A stretch of DNA of 64,000 nt, from assembly GCF_000005505.3 (NCBI RefSeq), contig NC_016133.3:40761237-40825236 (forward strand), read 5' to 3'. The stretch comes from Brachypodium distachyon (lineage: Eukaryota; Streptophyta; Magnoliopsida; Poales; Poaceae). Positions 11,880 to 23,222 of the stretch are shown here, in pieces; position 1 is the first letter of the stretch; every line of letters begins with the position of its first letter. The position numbers and the translations under genes were made by a program. The notes under the pieces are model-generated. The model had not been told where the DNA came from. It ran no database searches and worked only from the letters and a program-made list of their open reading frames with translations.

Positions 11880-12249
11880 GGTGTGCGGGTTTGTTTCTTC
11901 GCGTGGCCGGCAGTTGGGTTAGTGCTCGCAGGCTTTCGGGGTCAGGGGTACTTGTTTGGTTGGTGGCGGACCGTGGTTGTCCGATTAATCAGTTGTATTT
12001 TTTGTGGATTTTTGCATTGTTGCTGGCGGCGGATCTGATCTACTGATTGTTTTGATTTAGGTTGAGTTTGGGGATCTGCCAGAGCCGCCGCCAGGCCCGC
12101 CACCGGCACGGAGGCTCATCTGTGGAGGACCATGCCGGCACGGACGCCCCACCTTGCGGCTTCCTCGCGTCACCATTACCCCCATCCCATCCTCGTCTCT
12201 TCCCCGCACCACGCGTCCACCCTCGCATCCTCGACAATATTCACGCGCG

Positions 12250-12380
12250 ACGCTGTCGAGAAGAGGTCGCTCAGCACTGCCACTGGAAGCTGCGGCACCG
12301 ACGGCTGGCCAACCTAATTGGCTATTGCTGCAACTGGGACGAGTGTCTGCTCGTTGTGGAGTCCATGAGGTACCACTGTA
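12250..12380 (+). pseudogene. Fragment of a BSK-like receptor kinase gene
   Basis: In the frame running from 12062, residues read REEVAQHCHWKLRHRRLANL, followed by IGYCCNWDECLLVVESMRYH. The block LRHRRLANLIGYCC...DE.LLV.E.M is the N-lobe signature of plant brassinosteroid-signalling-kinase (BSK) type pseudokinases. Only about 40 residues match. The upstream frame is Pro/Arg-rich and unlike a kinase. The match stops just before GTAAGT at about 12380, which looks like a fossil splice donor. A Stowaway follows 8 bp later. It is read as a captured or decayed exon, not an active gene. The exact left boundary is unclear. Confidence 0.6.
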
Positions 12381-12387
12381 AGTTGTA

Positions 12388-12500
12388 CTCCTCCCGTCCC
12401 ATATTAAGTGTCTCAGATTTGTCCAAATATGAATGTATTTATATTTTAAAAGTGTCTAGATACATGTAACATTTCGACACTTGATATGGGACGGAGGGAG
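12388..12500. mobile_element. Stowaway MITE, 113 bp
   Basis: Ends CTCCTCCCGTCCCATATTAA and its complement GATATGGGACGGAGGGAG, with TA at 12386-12387 and 12501-12502. The internal TAGATACATGTAACATTTCG matches the other copies. Confidence 0.9.
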
Positions 12501-12502
12501 TA

Positions 12503-13985
12503 TATGGGATTATGGGTACCGATTTGCTTCAGCGGTCGGATCAATTTTGATAACTCGTGTATGAGCCATGAATTTCTGCTTGTTTGTGTTTTTTCTTTAT
12601 CCAGCCGGCAGTTGTCACATTCTGGTGATAATCACTGAAATCTGCAATAGCTCACACACAGCTCAGATAACTAGACTTTTCGAGGTAACATGTATGAAGA
12701 GACATGATTTAACTGCTGAACCAGTTAACTTGATACTAGAACATTAGGGCATGAGAATTTATTAGAGAAACTAGACAACACTTTACCATATGATGACAAA
12801 CAAACACGTTGTCTGACAGCTTTCTCACATGATATTTGGATGTTTCCAATAGCTAGGGCAGATAAAAGTCGCTCTCTTACATATTTCAGTGGCCGCCTTA
12901 ATAGTTCCATGCAGATGATGTGCGAAAAGAGTCATTTGAAGTGACCTAGAACATCAAACCTGACAATAATAACTTGATCAAAAGATGTTCCTGTATCTAC
13001 AATTTGTCGGACGAAGCATCATATCTGTCTGGATCACAGGGACAATAGTACGAGTACATCATACTACAAACTTTTCAGAAGGTCATTAATTAGGCGGTCC
13101 ACTGGTGAGGTCTTTCAGAGGAACAACTTCACTAGAGACGAAGCAGAGAAGTCAACATGCAGTATCATTTGCTCATTTGATCACTACCCAGGCAGCATGT
13201 GCACAATCAGAGAGTATGGCTGATCACACCCTGAGATTGCATAGGACAAGCAGACAGCTTAACGTATTTGCAGATCTGTCTCCCTCAATTTCTAATCATA
13301 AAAAGTCTGCTTGATGGAAGAGACCTCGTGCAAGTGTTAAATACTTCCTTCCGTTCCATATTAATTGACACGGATTTAATACAAGTTGTACTATATAGTA
13401 CTGCAATTAGACGGGCACACCTGGCATGCAGATACAAGGAGTAATACATGATGACCGTCAGGTACGGTTCAAGAATGATGGCATGGATCCGTCGATCAGT
13501 CACATAGATGCGTGTAATACAGATCCTAAACAGATGGAGAAAATCTGGAATGACTGTCCAGATGCTGAAGTTCATCAGGCCACCCTTTTCCTCGTGCGAT
13601 CAGTAGGAAGTATGAACCCAGACAATAATGCCTCGTCCGTCTGCCGCCTGAACGATGGAAAGTGTAACAACGGCGGCTCCACGGGCTCCGATCGCCGCAC
13701 GGGCCGCTCCGATCTGTAGTTTGGCCGCGGTGGCTTCTTTCGGTGCGAGCTCTTTACCCAGGCATTCCGTCGAACACGTCGTGCGCGCGCTGGTCGCGGC
13801 CCTCACCGGAACCGTCGGATGAGGTTTGAACAGCCCGGATTGGATTGTAGTTGAGCACGGCGCCTTAGCGTACGGTCCACACAAGTAGTAGTACAGACTT
13901 TCTCTTCTGAGAAGTCTTCTTCAATCCAATCAAGCTTCTGTTCCTCCCAAATCGATTCGCCTCGCCCCCAACCCCTTCATCATCC
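12503..13985. other. Intergenic, ending in the leader of the next gene
   Basis: No domain-bearing frame on either strand. A half Stowaway (TTCCTTCCGTTCCATATTAA) begins near 13347 without a clear right end. The last 120 bases before 13986 are pyrimidine-rich and probably the 5' UTR. Confidence 0.45.
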
Positions 13986-16085
13986 ATGGCGACTCTCACC
14001 ATGCAGCCGATCGATCCCGCCCCGGCCGCCCATGAAGGCTCAGGGTAAGTGATACCTTGCCTCGCGTTGTGTCCCCTTCTCTTTACTAGATTTGATTTTA
14101 GACCAGAGAACCGAGATAAAGAGCTAGAATTCGAGGGTTTTGTTGTGATTTTTAATGTTTTGATGCTTGGGATGCAGCAGGGGTAATAAGGTCGCCGAGG
14201 ATGGTGGCGATTTGGGTGACATCGACTCGGGGTAAGTGCTTCTACTTGTCCCCATGTAATCGCTATATCTCGGTCTGTTCGTAGCAAATTAACGCGTGGA
14301 GTTGTTGATATGGTTGCGACCTGGGCAGATGGGTTTTCCTCGGGAAATCCGACATCGTTCCGGCGGATTTGGCCGCCGCTGCTGCTGCCCACGGCGGCCT
14401 CCGCTCTTCTTCGGCGATTCCTACCTGGTACGAATCGGGAAATTGGTAGAGTTGTGCAAGTCAAGAAGCGTGTGTTCATTTGTGTTGACGTGAACCATGA
14501 CCTAGTCTATTTGGTTCTTTGTTTTCTATCCGTTTCCTTGCAGGGCGCGGTGGGTGCTTGGGGGTGTGGTGTATACGGTGGTGCCATTCTACAAGAGAGT
14601 CAGGACTTATGAAGGTATATGCATATGCAACTCGATAATGGCTATTGCCGGTCTTGAATTCACCCGTAATCATTCATTGTTTGCCTGGATGGAAGCGAAA
14701 TTCCTATGTCTCTTCAAGAGTAATCATCATAGATTTCATTAATTGTTAGCAAGTAGTAACTAGTAAGTGTTGTGGAGTTCATGAAATGCTACCAATAGTA
14801 ATATTGCGGAATTCATGCGCAATCGCTATGGAGTAGTACTTATAAACTATTAAGGTGTGCTGTATGCCTGTATGTTTGGAGATTTTTTTTTTTTGACGAA
14901 CTGTTTGGAGAATTTTCAAAAAAAAAAGTTTGGAGAATTTTATAGCTGTTGTATGGTTAATATCTCAGACGAGACTGTGGGATATGTGGAGACTGCTGTA
15001 GAGGTTGTGGAGCATGCAGCTGAGGCAACGGAGAAGCTAGCTGCTAATGTGGCAGACCAACTTCCTGAGAATGGTTCCCTGCAGAAAGCATTGGAGAAGG
15101 TTGAGTACATTGCTGATGTAGTGGATAAGGATGCAGAGAAGTTTGAAGCCATTGTTGAGAAGGTTAGCTTTCGTATTCTGTGTTATTGATGACTTTGTAC
15201 TTATGTCTGATTTTGCATATGATGAATAATACTTGATAAAAAAATATTGAAATCTCAAAATAGCATCTGGTGGTGTTGTATGGTAAATTGGTAATGCTAA
15301 AGATAAATGAGTAGATGGTATTTTTTGTACCAACCAATAGTCTGAAGTTTATAAGGAACTCTTTGTCAACAAAAATTCTTGTAACTCCTGAAGCACTTAT
15401 TTGATGTGAGTCATTTATCTCCATCGAAATCTTAGTAACGATGTGTATTCAGCTTATATCTATGCACCATTTTCTTTTCAGAGCATAGACCATTGTTAAG
15501 TCATAGCTTTGCAATTTGTGACCATTTCTGTTGGTTAGACTGATGTGTGCATCTTTGACTTCATGCCAATTGTTTCCTGGAAGGAACCAAAGATGGTTTC
15601 ATTATTTCTGGTACTACTCTTTACAGTTTGTAAGGCATCTAGAAATAGGTTGCTTTCAACACTTTAAGAGGGTTTAATATTTAGCCTTCTGATGTCATTA
15701 CACTTAGGGAAGATTGGGAAGTAAGTTAGCTGACTTAGTTAAGAGAAGATACCCTTAGACTCCTTGGCTTGCCTTATTCCTTTTCTTCTCATGAAAGCAT
15801 TGAAAATGTCTCGTATTGCGTCAGAAGTACTCACTCCGTTCCATAATTCTTGTCGAAATATTACATGTATCTAGACACTTTTTAGAAATAGATACATCTA
15901 TTTTTGGTTAAATTTGAGACAAGAATTATGGAACAGAGGGAATATTAACAAACATATGCAATGATGGAGCGGCTAACTTTTAATGGTCATTCATGCTAAT
16001 GCAGATTGACAAGTACAGTGACAAGATCGATGCTGAAGTAGAGCCTGTCATCGAGGAGCTTGAAAAGGAACTCAACCAATTATAG
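13986..16085 (+). CDS. Small acidic helical protein of unknown function
   Basis: Six exons, 13986-14044, 14178-14231, 14329-14427, 14544-14614, 14969-15162 and 16005-16085, sum to 558 nt and encode 185 residues. All junctions are GT-AG and keep the frame. The N-terminus is low-complexity (MATLTMQPIDPAPAAHEGSG) with an Ala-rich stretch. Then comes WARWVLGGVVYTVVPFYKRV at about 71-90, which is amphipathic to hydrophobic and could be a short membrane anchor. Residues 95-185 are strongly helical and acidic (VGYVETAVEVVEHAAEATEK, then DKYSDKIDAEVEPVIEELEK), a likely coiled coil or amphipathic bundle. I do not recognise the family. The even exon structure and conservation-like composition indicate a real gene. 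Intron 4 holds two tiny A/T-tail insertions and intron 5 a Stowaway. Confidence 0.82.
14883..14901 (-). mobile_element. Micro-retroposon: T-run plus GACGAAC, 10-bp TSD
   Basis: TGTTTGGAGA occurs at 14873-14882 and 14902-14911, and the 19 bases between are a T-run followed by GACGAAC. GTTCGTCAAAA is a common 3' end of grass LINEs. It lies in intron 4 of the preceding gene, 67 bp before exon 5. Confidence 0.65.
14917..14927 (+). mobile_element. Micro-insertion: C plus ten A residues, 14-bp TSD
   Basis: GTTTGGAGAATTTT occurs at 14903-14916 and 14928-14941 around an 11-base insert of C and ten A. The right copy of the previous event's duplication was itself the target, so this insertion is younger. 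A replication-slippage origin is possible. Confidence 0.55.
15830..15942. mobile_element. Stowaway MITE, 113 bp, in intron 5
   Basis: Ends CTCACTCCGTTCCATAATTC and GAATTATGGAACAGAGGGAA, with TA at 15828-15829 and 15943-15944. It lies 62 bp upstream of the last exon of the small helical protein gene, inside the intron. Confidence 0.88.
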
Positions 16086-16807
16086 CATCCTGGCGTAAAA
16101 TGCACAGATATGCGTTCGCCGGTCGCTTAGAGGAGAATGTGCTCCCCGTTGTACATACTATAGGAGTATTATTATCTCATGTGAATAGCTTGTAATTATT
16201 CGTGCCGTTCTCTATGAATGACAGCACCTAGATTATAATAAGGCGTGGTGATGATGTGCGGGTTGCTCAAAGTGGATGTACACATACAAGTATTGAGAAC
16301 ATTGGATACAGAAACGGTATTGAAAACATTGGATGTAAATCTCTAGGATTGATATCATTTGGAATGTAAAACATTACTACACTATTGTCCAGAAGAAAGG
16401 AGAACCAAATGCTGAAATGAAAAGGAGATTCTGGACCTGTCGATTCAGTTTCCCACCTGTTAAGCTTAGAATCCCTGATTTACCGAATTTCCTTGTAAGA
16501 ACTCACTGGAATGCCTGACTGGTTCAAACTCTGTTCTCTCTTTTTGTTATGAGAAACGTGCTTCAGTCAATAATAACTCAACTAGTGCTTATTTTCTGAA
16601 TTTGTTTATATTGTCTAATGTTGTGACTTATGAACTGTGATTTGTGAAGGAGAGGAGAGACGGCTACTTGGCGAGATACCGGCCTTGAACGTCCCTCCCT
16701 TCGCCGCCCCCTAGGGATATTTTGCGGTGAAGGATAAACCCCGGCGACAGCCCAGCCTACGGTTTGGATATTTCGCCGTTGCCTTCCTTCCTCTCTGCCT
16801 CGCAACA

Positions 16808-18906
16808 ATGGCTCTCCCCCTCGTCCGCCTCCTCCTCCCCTCGCTCCCCGCGTGCCAGCCACCGCTCCGCCACCCCGAGCACTCCTCTCCTCCGCCTCGC
16901 CACGGTCACGTCTCCTTCTCCGTCTCCGCCGCTGCCCGCTCCTCCTCCTGCAGCCGCGCCGCCGGGTTCGCTGCCTGCGCTGCTAGCGCCTCGGTCGCCC
17001 CGGCGCCGGTGCCCGCGGAGGCGGAGACGGAGGCGGCGGAGGAAGAGCCCGTCGGGCCCAGGACGCGGCTCATCGCCATGAACATCCCGTGGGACTACAC
17101 GCCCGACGACATGCGCGCGCTCTTCGAGAAGCAAGGCTCCGTTGTCAGCGTCGAGGTAACAACCGCTCGTTTCCTTTGCCTTATCCATTCGACAGAAAAT
17201 AAGAACAATGGTAGAGTGATTGCCGTCGGAAGTGGCAGTAATAGGATTATAAGATTGTACGGTCCATCTTCGTTATATCAGCATGCTTCTTGAGAGTGAA
17301 CTGAACAGAAACACACATACAAAAGGAAAAATATGTCACAAATTTAAGGTCCAAGCATCTGGACTGACATTTCATCTCCAACCCATTACGTACATTATAT
17401 TGTATTACTATCTAAAAGATGAGAAGAGGGGAGAGGAGAGGGGCTATCATTTCTCATCTCCAACCCACTGCATCTTAAATTGCAGAGGGAGGCAGGGAGG
17501 GGAATGGAAAGCTCCACCTTAACCATTTGTAGAACCACTCCAAGGCGTTGAATCTTAAAGTTAGCTTTATAGGGTTACATAAAATTTTGATTTGATGCAT
17601 GAACACAAAACAAATATTCTAGATACAGCAGTTGCTCTGATGTTGATTAAGTATTTAAGTGGCATCTACAGTTCTATATTCCTCCCATAGGGAAGGCATC
17701 ATATCTTTGGAATCTGTTTTGCACTCTCCCCTCGACCAAATATGGCTTGTTCCATGTTTCACATTGGCAAATCTAGAAGATTTTGCCATGCAATGCTTTT
17801 AAAAAGGGTTTGTTGATTATTTTATTTTCAAAATATATTTGGCAGGAACTTCCTTAGTGATTGCTTTTCTTGGTTGATTTGCTAGCTTTCGATGTACAGT
17901 TCCAAAAAGAACAGAGGGTTGGCATTTGTAACCATGGGCTCGGAAGAGGAGGCTCTTTCAGCAATCAACAATCTCAATTCATCTGTAAGTTGTAGGTTGT
18001 TATGGAAATAACATACTCCCCCCCCCCCCCCCCCCCCTTGGAGATTGGAGATATTCTACTTATTAGATCATCCTCGTTGATCTCAGAATACCAAATTTCT
18101 GATTATGATTTATCTCCTGATCTACCTATTCCTGCTGTAGACTTTAAATGATAGAACAATTAAGGTCGACTTTGCAAAACCTCGAAAGAAGCAACCTACT
18201 GTGCCGTCAGCTCCCATGCAAAATAAGCATATTGTGTTTGTTGGAAATTTGACATGGAGGGTGAGATCTCGTCATCTGCGGGAGTTATTTGCGTCAACCC
18301 CAGGTGTACAATCAGTTGAAGTTATCTTCCAAACCACCACTCCGAGGCGATCTGCTGGTTATGCATTTGTTTCTTTTTCCTCAAAAGAGGAGGCGGAAGC
18401 TGCCATATCCACCTTCAATGGCAAGGTAAATATTCTGAAATATTTTATGCACAACAGTACAATGATGTAATTTGTTGCGGATCAAATTCTAGTTCATGCA
18501 AGTATTTTCGTGCAAGGCAAATGCACACACACTACACACGCGACGCGCACGTCGTGTGCATTCCCTACACGCACTCGAAAATATTGGAGGCTCAATCAGT
18601 TGCAGTTAATGCGGGAATGTTTTGTTGAATCAAATGCTCATGCGTGTGTGCACTCCGAATAGATATGGTACACTGTGTCAATTCTTGGTATTGAATATGA
18701 GTGGGTGGAAATAACCCTCTCTAACACCACTAAGTCACAGAGCCATGCGTTGTCTGTATATGTCTGACCTGTTGATTTTGTCGTAGGAATTGTTGGGACG
18801 ACCCATTAATGTTACGTTCAAAGAAGAAACTGCCAAAAAGAAAATATCTTCTCATTCAGAGGAAGAAAACTTGGAGGCAGAATCATCTGAGCAGAGTGAT
18901 AGCTGA
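16808..18906 (+). CDS. Chloroplast RNA-binding protein with two RRM domains
   Basis: Four exons, 16808-17155, 17886-17984, 18141-18425 and 18787-18906, give 283 residues, all junctions in frame. Residues 1-65 are Ser/Ala/Arg-rich with few acidic residues, as in a plastid transit peptide, followed by an acidic stretch (EAETEAAEEE, 71-80). RRM1 spans about 86-160 with RNP2 LIAMNI (88-93) and RNP1 RGLAFVTM (126-133). RRM2 spans about 179-256 with RNP2 IVFVGNL (180-186) and RNP1 SAGYAFVSF (220-228). The tail is acidic and Ser-rich (SSHSEEENLEAESSEQSDS). Two RRMs after an acidic stretch is the chloroplast ribonucleoprotein plan, related to 28-33 kDa cpRNPs, which bind, edit and stabilise plastid mRNAs. 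An upstream in-frame ATG at 16727 exists, but 16808 gives the more typical transit peptide. Confidence 0.88.
18018..18038. repeat. Poly-C tract in an intron of the RRM gene
   Basis: Twenty-one consecutive C residues lie in the intron between exons 2 and 3. A matching 21-base G tract lies at 50592-50612. Confidence 0.9.
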
Positions 18907-20943
18907 GCATGGATTTGTCTAAGAACCACAGAAAGAAGTTTAATGAGTTGATCTGCAGACCTATAGTGCTCTTATTTCAGTAATAACTCTTATCTCAATC
19001 CTTGGTCATATTTTATTATACCGGAATATTCAGTTATCAAAGCAGGGACTATATATCTTTTGAGAAAGGAGACAACGCAACTTCTTTGTTGCCCTTGTTA
19101 ATGACATTCTGTTTATTTATTTCAATGTTTAAACTACCATTTCTACTATAGCAAGCAATAAATCTTATGATAATGGATGCTGCTATGGTTGTCGTTGGAC
19201 ATGTTTTCATGATACAAACTAACTGCCTTCGTTTTATATTTTTGCTATTCTATTCCTTCTGATTTTATTGAGCATTTTGCATTTTAGGCTTTTAGCAAGT
19301 TCTTGTGTCACTTCGATCATAAAAGTTAGTATTGTCATAATTATTTATTATTCAGTGTATGATCTATTTTTTTGAGCCAATATAGAGATGGTTATGGCAG
19401 TATTATCTTAATCATGATTGTTTGTACCTCTTGATCACACTGACGTTTCTTCTGTCACAGGGTGGCCAAGTTGCTGGTTGATTTTGCTCGTTCAGCAACT
19501 CTTGCATTTTGGAATGCTGCATTCTGTAAGTTCTCCACTTGATGTGGATGACATTTGGAGGCTAGTTAGGTGCTAGGGGTACCAAAAAAACATGAGCTGT
19601 CAACATCTGAGGTAATGAACTGTAGAATATACGTATCTGTTACCTGCTGACGGATTTGACTATATTTATTTATTTTCTGTAATGAAATGTGTTTGGTTCT
19701 TTAACACTTCTGCCTTAGGTCGGGTAAAAACGAAACTCCCTACAATATTTTTCGAGTACTAGCCACTAAGTTAATATGACATCCACACTCCCGGACTGTA
19801 TAACCAAACCGATTAAAGGTACTAGATGCAACTTGAACATGGTTGTTGAGGTATGGGCGTGTAGATAAATCTTGTCTTAACATGTACTTAATATATATAA
19901 CCGGTTGTGTTATTATCTTGAGAAAGACACTGGATATCTGCTTCTCTCTTCAAGAATATAAAATCGTGCGGTCTAACATCCACATCTATCTGTTTGAGTT
20001 GACAAATCAGTACTTACTCCTCATATTCTGGCAACTGTTGATCATAATTGCGATGCAGATATTTAGGTTCCGGACATGTATCAGTATCCGTAAGGGTATT
20101 AGATTAACCCTTTCTCTAATAAATCTGTACTCCATTCTTTTGACTGATAGGCCCCCTTTCTTTGCTCGCAAAGCATATCCGTAGATGGGCATAATTACAC
20201 GTTTCGAGGCACCCCCCAACACCGAGTGACGAATCGCATGACAGTGGGGAAACAAAAGGGAGAACCGTGCACGGTACCATGTGTACGCTTGGTCGACAGA
20301 AGAAAGTCTTGGCCAGATCCCTTGATCAATCAACCGTTCCCTGCCTTAGATTCCTCCGTCGCGTTCACTTGCTGCCCAGCTGCAGCAACCGGGCCACCGT
20401 GATGGCGTACTCACTTGTTGTGCGTCGCGCACTCGGCAGATAAATTTATGTCGTCGGGGGGGATCCGACGAGGCTCCTCCAGACGCCGACGCCAGTGGCT
20501 GCACTGCATGCGTTGTGCGCTGCGCTGTCCGTCTCTTCTGCACTGAAACGGTGGGCCGAAAGCTCGCCGGGTTTCTGAAGCAGCGGACGACCGTCGCTCA
20601 CGGTAACGGCGCACGGGTTCTCGCCGGTCGTTCCGCGCCACGCCGAATAGTCCCGCACGGCCGAGCGAGCGGAAGCAAAGCAATCCTCACGCTAAACTAG
20701 GCTCTCCGGGCTTCCGATCCCCGCTTCGGTTTCTTCCTCGCGGAAGCCTTCCGATTCCTTGCGCCACGCTTCAAGCAACCGCTCTCTCTCCCCCTTCAAT
20801 TCCCATCCTCCTCTTCAGTCTTCACCAACCCCCCGCGCAGAACCAGACCACACACCAAAAACGCCCGCCGCTTTGCGTCAGTTGAGGGAGGCGCGGCAGC
20901 CACGGCGAAAGGCGGCGCGTCCGGCGGCGGCCTGGAGCGGGAG
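18907..20943. other. 3' region of the RRM gene and intergenic DNA
   Basis: The first several hundred bases are AT-rich and probably include the 3' UTR. The stretch 19980-20330 differs in base texture (for example GAGAACCGTGCACGGTACCA) and carries a 108-residue minus-strand frame. It resembles organellar DNA to me, but I cannot assign it to a known organelle gene. From about 20400 the DNA is GC-rich and leads into the next gene's promoter. Confidence 0.35.
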
Positions 20944-21564
20944 ATGCTGCTGATGGCCGCCGCGCCGGGCGGCGGCGAGCGGCAGCAGCAGCAGCACCAG
21001 AAGCGGGGGACCCGGAGAGGGCGGCCGTTGTCCGCCGATCTGCTGCAGAACTGCGACCTGCCGCCTCCGGCCAAGCTCTTCGGCCCGTTCCCGACTCTGC
21101 AGAGGTAAATTAAAATTCAAAACCGCCGTGTTCTCCACTCTCCTCGGGCGCATTGCTCAGTTCTTCCCCTCTCTCCTTTTCTTGTATCGCGCGATGTTAG
21201 GTTGGAGAGCGCGGCGGCGGCGGACCAGAAGGGCGACGGCGGCGGCAACGAGAGCCTGCTGCGGGCGCTGCGGCTGTCGCAGTCGCGGGCGCGGGAGGCG
21301 GAGGAGAAGCTGGCGGCGGCGGGCGCCAGCAACGGGGGGCTCGCGGCGCTGCTCGTGCGGGACTCGGTGGCGCTCTCGGCCCATCGCCGCTGGGTCATGA
21401 TGCTCGAGGCCGAGAACTCCGCGCTCAGAGCCTGCGGCGGCGCGGACCCCGCGGAGGAGGAGGACCACGGCGGCGCGGGCACCGCCGCCGCGTGGTGGGT
21501 CGCGCTCGCGGTCTGCGTCGGCATCGCCGGCGTCGGCCTCGCCCTCGGCAACCTCTTGCTCTGA
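20944..21564 (+). CDS. Small coiled-coil protein with C-terminal membrane anchor
   Basis: Two exons, 20944-21104 and 21201-21564, encode 174 residues. The first part has a Gln run (ERQQQQHQKRGTRRGRPLSA) and a conserved-looking block DLLQNCDLPPPAKLFGPFPT. Exon 2 contains a helical segment (LLRALRLSQSRAREAEEKLA) and a second helix (LSAHRRWVMMLEAENSALRA). It ends with one hydrophobic span at the extreme C-terminus (WWVALAVCVGIAGVGLALGN). That layout fits a tail-anchored protein with its helical part in the cytosol. I do not recognise the family. The frame stays open upstream to 20701 without an ATG, so the start could be 20944 or 20953, or translation may begin at a non-AUG codon. GC content is very high, as in many grass single-copy genes. 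Confidence 0.75.
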
Positions 21565-22760
21565 GGAAACCATTGACCATCATCCTTAGTTCTTTTTGTA
21601 AATTATATTACGCCTCCTGAATCAATCCTAATCCACCAGACCAACACTTGGTCTTGTGTGCGAAAAATGTTTACAGAGTTCTTGCATAGTTGCGTACTGA
21701 AAATGTTGACATCTCTTCTCGATGCCTGGCATTGGAACCTCGTGTTGTTGTCGATAAACAGACGGAATCAAGGCGAAGAACGGGAGGAAGCTTTTGGAGG
21801 ATTAGGACATGAGATTGGTTCCTCGCCGGAAGCTTGGGGGTATCCATCCCCGCACGCTATCAGGAGATTCATGACAGTGACTCAGTGAGTGCAGGTTACT
21901 CTACTACAATTGTATCCTGGGTTGGGTTGGATAACTGCGACGCCTCCAATTCGTGCTCAGTATGTTGAGCTTATCTGGTCCAGGCACCAGGATTGATGAG
22001 GCGATGACTGAGACTTTTCTCCAGTAGCGCAGAGTATTTGCAATGATGCAACGCAGTTGATTAGTCTTTGTTGTCTTCTTAATTTAGTTTATTTTACCTC
22101 GGGTCCGGATTGATTTCGCCCCTGAATTTCAATACGAAACAACTTTATTTTACACATTTGCTATTCTAAAGCTAGCTGCTTTTCAATTATGTGAACATTT
22201 ACATTTTGTCCATCGTCATTGAGAGGCCTTGTGACTGTTTTCGCAATATCCTTCAGTGTGAATTTTGATGGAACGGCAATTTTTGCACGAGTGATTAGAG
22301 GTCTAGAAAGGTTTTCATGAAACGCGGTTTAAATGGTTACAGATTCCACGTTTCACTTGATCCGTTTATTTATTGAAAGCATTTAACTTTTACTACCGTA
22401 GGTGGAGTCTTGACTTGATACATTGCCCTTTAGGGCACGAGCAATGTGCCAATTTCTTAGCACTACCACGTAAAGCTCCAGCATTACATGCCCTTAGCAC
22501 CTCCTTCTGGGTTCCCCACCTGCTACTCTTCTACAACGAAACTACAGACCCATCGGCTGTAGCACAAATATTTTTTAATGAAGCTGGAACCCGATGCAAC
22601 TAGATGAATCGGTTCTAGTGATTTTTTCTTAGCACCTGCATGTTTTATGGCGGGTGCTAAGTTTGTTAGCGCCGGATTTTTCACTACGCTGCACATGGCC
22701 TTGTGTTCATATATGAGTTTGAAACCTGAGCAAGAGAAGGTAAAAAAAGGTTCCATATTA
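21565..22760. other. 3' flank and intergenic DNA, no gene recognised
   Basis: AT-rich sequence with only short frames. The first part is probably the 3' UTR of the tail-anchored protein gene. Confidence 0.4.
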
Positions 22761-22844
22761 TTCCATTTGGTCCAAAATATATGATGCCTTAGTTTTGTCA
22801 TACATCAGATTTTTTAAAGTTTGACCAAGTTTAAAAATCTACTA

Positions 22845-22939
22845 CTCCCTTAGGTCCATAACAAGTGTCGTAGTTTTAGTACAACTTTGTAATATAAGTT
22901 AGTACAAAATCTAAGACACTTATTATGAATCGGAGGGAG
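22845..22939. mobile_element. Stowaway MITE, 95 bp
   Basis: Ends CTCCCTTAGGTCCATAACAA and TTATGAATCGGAGGGAG, with TA at 22843-22844 and 22940-22941. Its interior is the TTAGTACAA... palindrome type, the same subfamily as 43963-44054 and 61299-61391. Confidence 0.88.
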
Positions 22940-22955
22940 TAACAAGTAACATCTA

Positions 22956-23034
22956 TTTCCTTCGTCCCATAATTCTTGTCTCAAAGCGTCCACATACATT
23001 CAATATTTCGACAAGAATTATGGGACGGATGGAG
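22956..23034. mobile_element. Stowaway MITE, 79 bp, shortened
   Basis: Ends TTTCCTTCGTCCCATAATTC and GAATTATGGGACGGATGGAG, with TA at 22954-22955 and 23035-23036. It lacks the TAGATACATGTAATA portion of the 113-bp subfamily, so it is an internally deleted copy. It lies 16 bp from its neighbour. Confidence 0.85.
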
Positions 23035-23222
23035 TACAACGGTAAATTAGGTTTTTAACCTGTCATTATTATTATTTTGGTTTGGAAGACTGTCATTGTA
23101 TATTTTTATTGTACATGTACTTGATATTGTAGATATCATTACATTTTTATATAACATTAGTCAAATTTTAAAAATTAGACTTAGGACAAAGCTAGCACGT
23201 CTCATATTTTGAAACGGAGTAC

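Larger units (their letters stand above)
22780..23222. mobile_element. Probable older MITE carrying two nested Stowaways
   Basis: The left part (TAGTTTTGTCATACATCAGA, AAAGTTTGACCAAGTTTAAA) is roughly complementary to the right part (AGTCAAATTTTAAAAATTAG, GAAACGGAGT). The two intact Stowaways at 22845-22939 and 22956-23034 interrupt it. The outer termini are too diverged to place exactly. Confidence 0.5.

Noticed and set aside
16727..16807. Upstream in-frame start for the RRM protein
   Set aside because: It would place a hydrophobic stretch before the transit-peptide-like sequence; 16808 fits the family better.
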